This document shows positions 61,183 to 64,000 of a stretch of 64,000 nucleotides of DNA, in pieces. Source of the DNA: Bacteroidales bacterium (lineage in GTDB: Bacteria; Bacteroidota; Bacteroidia; Bacteroidales; VadinHA17); the NCBI GenBank assembly GCA_003142255.1, contig PLLO01000007.1, positions 1 to 64,000 of the forward strand, in the 5' to 3' direction. The position numbers and the translations under genes were made by a program. Position 1 is the first letter of the stretch, and each line of letters opens with the position of its first letter. Under the pieces are notes generated by a model. That model saw nothing but the letters and a program-made list of their open reading frames with translations, did no database searches and had not been told where the DNA came from.

Positions 61183-63351
61183 ATGAAAAGACTATCCTAC
61201 CCGAAGACAAGCCTGTTTGTTCTTCTGATAATGTTATTTGCAGGAAACCAGCTTCTTGCACAGATGCCAATGCGCAATTTTAACCGTGTTTCAATTCTTG
61301 GCTGGAGTGATGATTCCCACTACCTGATCCGGAATTTTGATGCGGAAAAGAACCTGGTAACCTTCAGTGTTGATATTAAAACAGGGAAAAGCACAATTGT
61401 ACCTGCCACCAAAACCGACAGAGAACTTCTCACGGAATCTCTTCCTTCAGGCGTATCAATCAGTAACAATGATATAATTGCTCCTGACATGAAAAGTGCC
61501 ATTATCAATAAGGAGAATGACCTTTATTATTTCATCAGGGGTGAAAAAGAGCTTAAGAGACTTACAAACGACAATACTCCTGAGGTCAATACGCGTTTTT
61601 CACCTGATGGTCATAAGATTGCATACACGAAAAACAAGGATTTATATGTTTATGACCTTGTAAATGGCAAGGAGATAAGACTGACAAAAGATGCATCTGA
61701 AAAAATCTACAATGGTTATTCCGCCTGGGTTTATATGGAAGAAATACTTGAGAGACCAAGCCATTACGCAGCATTCTGGTGGGCACCCGACGGGTCAAAG
61801 ATTGCTTACCTGAGAACCGACGAGACAGAAGTACCTGTTTTTACCCTGAACCGTCTTGATGAACCCGACGGCGTCCATGGCACTCTTGAAGTTGTTCCCT
61901 ATCCGAAAGCAGGCGATCCGAACCCTAAGGTAAAAATGGGAATTGCTGATATAGCTACGGGAAATACAACATGGGTCAAGACAGATTATTCAGTAGACCA
62001 GTATATTGCATGGCCTTTCTGGACACCCGACAGCAAAAAGCTTGCTGTTCAGGTTCTGAACCGTGACCAGAATGATCTTCAGATATTGCTTGCCGATCCT
62101 TCAACCGGAGATTTTACGAAAATATTTGAGGAAACAACCAGGACCTGGATTGAAATTCATGAAGATATTTATGTAATGAAGAATAATAAAGGTTTTATTA
62201 TCCGCAGTCTTAAAAATGGCTGGGAGAACCTTTCTTTCCAGGGTTGGGACGGACATCAGATTGCACAGCTTACCAATCTCGGCTTCAGGGTAAATTCACT
62301 CGACAGGGTGGATGAGGATATGAAGCTTGCTTATTTTTTGGCTACCGGGACAGAATCAACTGATTCGCATGCTTTCAGGGTTGGACTGGATGGTAAGAAC
62401 CTTATTCAGATCACCAGGGGTGACGGAACACATAATGTCAGCATTTCCACAAAAGGAAGCTATCTGATAGATACATGGAACAGCATCACCAGTGCCGGTT
62501 CAATAATTGCCTATGACAAGAAGGGGAAACAGCTTAAGGAAATTTATAAATTTGATCAACCTCTCTTCGATCCTGCAAAGAACTCGAAGGCAGAATTTGT
62601 GAAAATCATGACCTCGGACGGGCTCTTCAATATGCCGGCAATTATCACTTACCCGGTTAATTTTGATCCTTCAAAGAAATACCCCGTGGTATTTGATATT
62701 TATGGCGGTCCTGATGTTAAGAATGTTTACAACAGATGGGCAGGAAGTAGTCCATCATGGTATTCGCAGAACGGGATCATAACCTTCACTATAGATCACC
62801 GCGGTTCCGGGCAATTCGGCAGGAGAGGGCTGGATTACATATACCGCTCCTTTGGAAAATGGGAGATACTCGATTATGAAGACGGAGTAAAATGGCTTCT
62901 TTCAAAGCCTTTTGTTGACAGTACGAAAATGGGAATCACCGGGAGCTCTTATGGAGGCTATATGACCTGCCTCGCACTTACAAAAGGCGCCGATTACTGG
63001 ACACATGGGTTTGCAGGTTCCTCGGTTACCGACTGGAGGTTATATGATGATGTCTACACAGAGCGTTATATGGACACACCGAAGGATAATCCTGATGGAT
63101 ATAAAGATGGCTCGGTTCTTACCTTTTCTAAAAACCTGAAGGGGAAGCTTTATATTACGCACGGAGATATGGACGATAACGTTCACATGCAGAACTCAAT
63201 TTACCTTATCTCCAGGCTTGAGGATGAAGGCAAATCATTCCAGTTCATGCTTTATCCTGAAGGACGTCACGGTTGGGGCGGGGCAAAAGCCATGCATTCC
63301 CGAAATGAAGAAAACAATTTTTGGCTCGAGAATTTCTTTGGCAAGAAATAG
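61183..63351 (+). CDS. Dipeptidyl-peptidase IV-type S9 peptidase
   Basis: 722 residues from the ATG at 61183 (MKRLSYPKTSLFVLLIMLFAGNQLLAQ signal peptide); the track start adds 26 residues upstream of the promoter. The N-terminal beta-propeller (DPP-IV N) includes 'SAWVYMEEILERPSHYAAFWWAPDGSKIAYLR', with the Glu pair that holds the substrate amino end. The hydrolase domain has 'GPDVKNVYNRW', the nucleophile 'GITGSSYGGYMTCLAL', the Asp in 'HGDMDDNVHMQNS' and the final His in 'EGRHGWGG'. It removes dipeptides, usually X-Pro, in the periplasm. Confidence 0.92.
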   Translation: MKRLSYPKTSLFVLLIMLFAGNQLLAQMPMRNFNRVSILGWSDDSHYLIRNFDAEKNLVTFSVDIKTGKSTIVPATKTDRELLTESLPSGVSISNNDIIAPDMKSAIINKENDLYYFIRGEKELKRLTNDNTPEVNTRFSPDGHKIAYTKNKDLYVYDLVNGKEIRLTKDASEKIYNGYSAWVYMEEILERPSHYAAFWWAPDGSKIAYLRTDETEVPVFTLNRLDEPDGVHGTLEVVPYPKAGDPNPKVKMGIADIATGNTTWVKTDYSVDQYIAWPFWTPDSKKLAVQVLNRDQNDLQILLADPSTGDFTKIFEETTRTWIEIHEDIYVMKNNKGFIIRSLKNGWENLSFQGWDGHQIAQLTNLGFRVNSLDRVDEDMKLAYFLATGTESTDSHAFRVGLDGKNLIQITRGDGTHNVSISTKGSYLIDTWNSITSAGSIIAYDKKGKQLKEIYKFDQPLFDPAKNSKAEFVKIMTSDGLFNMPAIITYPVNFDPSKKYPVVFDIYGGPDVKNVYNRWAGSSPSWYSQNGIITFTIDHRGSGQFGRRGLDYIYRSFGKWEILDYEDGVKWLLSKPFVDSTKMGITGSSYGGYMTCLALTKGADYWTHGFAGSSVTDWRLYDDVYTERYMDTPKDNPDGYKDGSVLTFSKNLKGKLYITHGDMDDNVHMQNSIYLISRLEDEGKSFQFMLYPEGRHGWGGAKAMHSRNEENNFWLENFFGKK

Positions 63352-63377
63352 TTATGCATTCCAAATACAGCTGACAT

Positions 63378-64000
63378 ATGAAAAAGATACTATTATCACT
63401 GAAACCAGTACTGGTATTCAGCATGATCCTCATTTTATCATTGCTCCCGAAACAATCACAGGCAGAACCAAAAAGCAGGGATAGAAATATCCTTGCGAAT
63501 GAGGCAAAAGCAATCGGCCTGGCAAAAGTCCTTATAACCGACAATTCCTGGAACAAGATCCCGGATTATAAGAGTAGGGACTTCTGGCAGAAGCTCCCTG
63601 AAAAAATAAGGCAGGAATACGTTTCAAAGGCTGAGGGTTACCTGAATTACAGCTGGCCGGTTGTAAAAGCCACCGACTATCTTGAGTTTATCCGTTCCGG
63701 AAACAGGCGGCCGGAGGAGGAGGCTTACTCTGGCTCCCGGAATGCACTGGATGCCCTGGTGATGGGTGAACTCGTTGAAGGCAAAGGAAGGTTTATGGAT
63801 CAGATCGTGAATGCCGTATGGTATTACAGTGAGCAGACCTGGTGGGGATGGTCGGCTCACCTTGGCGCACAAAAAGCAGGAGCAGGACTTCCTGATGTCA
63901 ATGAACCGTACGTCGACCTGGGAGTAGGAGAGCTTACCAACGACCTGTCATGGACTCTTTACCTGTTTAAAGAGCAATTCGATAAAGTGCATCCTCTTAT
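63378..64000 (+). CDS. Heparinase II/III-like protein, N-terminal part
   Basis: Runs off the right edge; 207 codons are visible from the ATG at 63378 and no stop occurs. It is not in the ORF track. A signal peptide (KKILLSLKPVLVFSMILILSLLPKQSQA) is followed by 'IPDYKSRDFWQKLP', 'YSWPVVKATDYLEFIRSG', 'ALVMGELVEGKGRFMDQIVNAVWYYSEQTWWGWSAHLGAQKAGAGLPDV' and 'DLGVGELTNDLSWTLYLFKEQF'. This is the (alpha/alpha)-barrel start of heparinase II/III-type polysaccharide lyases and related proteins. It starts 26 bases after the peptidase gene and probably shares its transcript. Confidence 0.78.
   Translation, partial: MKKILLSLKPVLVFSMILILSLLPKQSQAEPKSRDRNILANEAKAIGLAKVLITDNSWNKIPDYKSRDFWQKLPEKIRQEYVSKAEGYLNYSWPVVKATDYLEFIRSGNRRPEEEAYSGSRNALDALVMGELVEGKGRFMDQIVNAVWYYSEQTWWGWSAHLGAQKAGAGLPDVNEPYVDLGVGELTNDLSWTLYLFKEQFDKVHPL

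Overview
The window looks like chromosomal DNA of an anaerobic Bacteroidota bacterium, most likely of the order Bacteroidales/Marinilabiliales. The markers are a SusC/SusD pair, a type IX secretion sorting domain, DUF4835, DUF3276 (PUR-alpha-like), DUF5606, a ~310-residue NusB, a bacterial serine palmitoyltransferase, and several promoters of the Bacteroidota type (TTTG, ~18 bases, TAnnTTTG). An NADH-linked [FeFe]-hydrogenase operon points to a fermentative anaerobic life style. Species cannot be named from sequence alone. Part of the identification is family recognition by eye, without a database search.

Layout. Bases 1-6100 are the accessory part: the N-terminus of a PAS-domain protein at the left edge, then two minus-strand secreted proteins (a small type IX cargo and a large leucine-rich-repeat/thioredoxin-like/M64-peptidase protein). 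These lie between two related, directly repeated, gene-free islands. A tRNA-Pro(GGG) marks the inner border. From 6.3 to 16 kb come housekeeping genes: trxB, an SRPBCC protein, an orphan TorD-like chaperone, serine palmitoyltransferase, then the co-directional run bamD-rpoZ-coaBC-DUF4835-recN-fabI. From 16 to 27 kb are a DUF819 membrane protein, an Omp85-type barrel, hutI and ftcD of histidine breakdown, and a SusC/SusD pair. From 27 to 35 kb are an NlpC/P60 hydrolase, LolA, FtsK, a lipoprotein, carbamate kinase, ornithine carbamoyltransferase, DUF456 and the PUR-like protein.

From 35 to 40.3 kb runs one plus-strand gene string (nusB, DUF1573, yajC, YbbR-like, coaE, TerB-DnaJ, DUF5606, agmatinase). 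From 40 to 47.6 kb are mazG and a SAM-hydroxide adenosyltransferase (minus), phoH-purC-LysM protein (plus), and an ECF sigma factor with two small membrane or periplasmic partners. From 47.5 to 54 kb are a TPR protein, a patatin-Omp85 protein and a YgiQ radical-SAM protein. From 54 to 59 kb lies the four-gene hydrogenase operon (minus), followed by a DUF6320/condensation-fold acyltransferase pair whose start codon is puzzling. The window ends with a dipeptidyl-peptidase-IV-like exopeptidase and the first part of a heparinase II/III-like protein.

Functional links: hutI and ftcD convert imidazolonepropionate to glutamate and one-carbon units; carbamate kinase with ornithine carbamoyltransferase can turn citrulline into ATP; the hydrogenase can reoxidise NADH and ferredoxin. 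The most unusual elements are the LRR-M64 protein with its flanking repeats, the non-canonical start of the acyltransferase, the ECF three-gene module, and several families of GC-rich palindromic intergenic repeats, two of which have entered the 3' ends of genes. I found no CRISPR array, phage or intact transposase.
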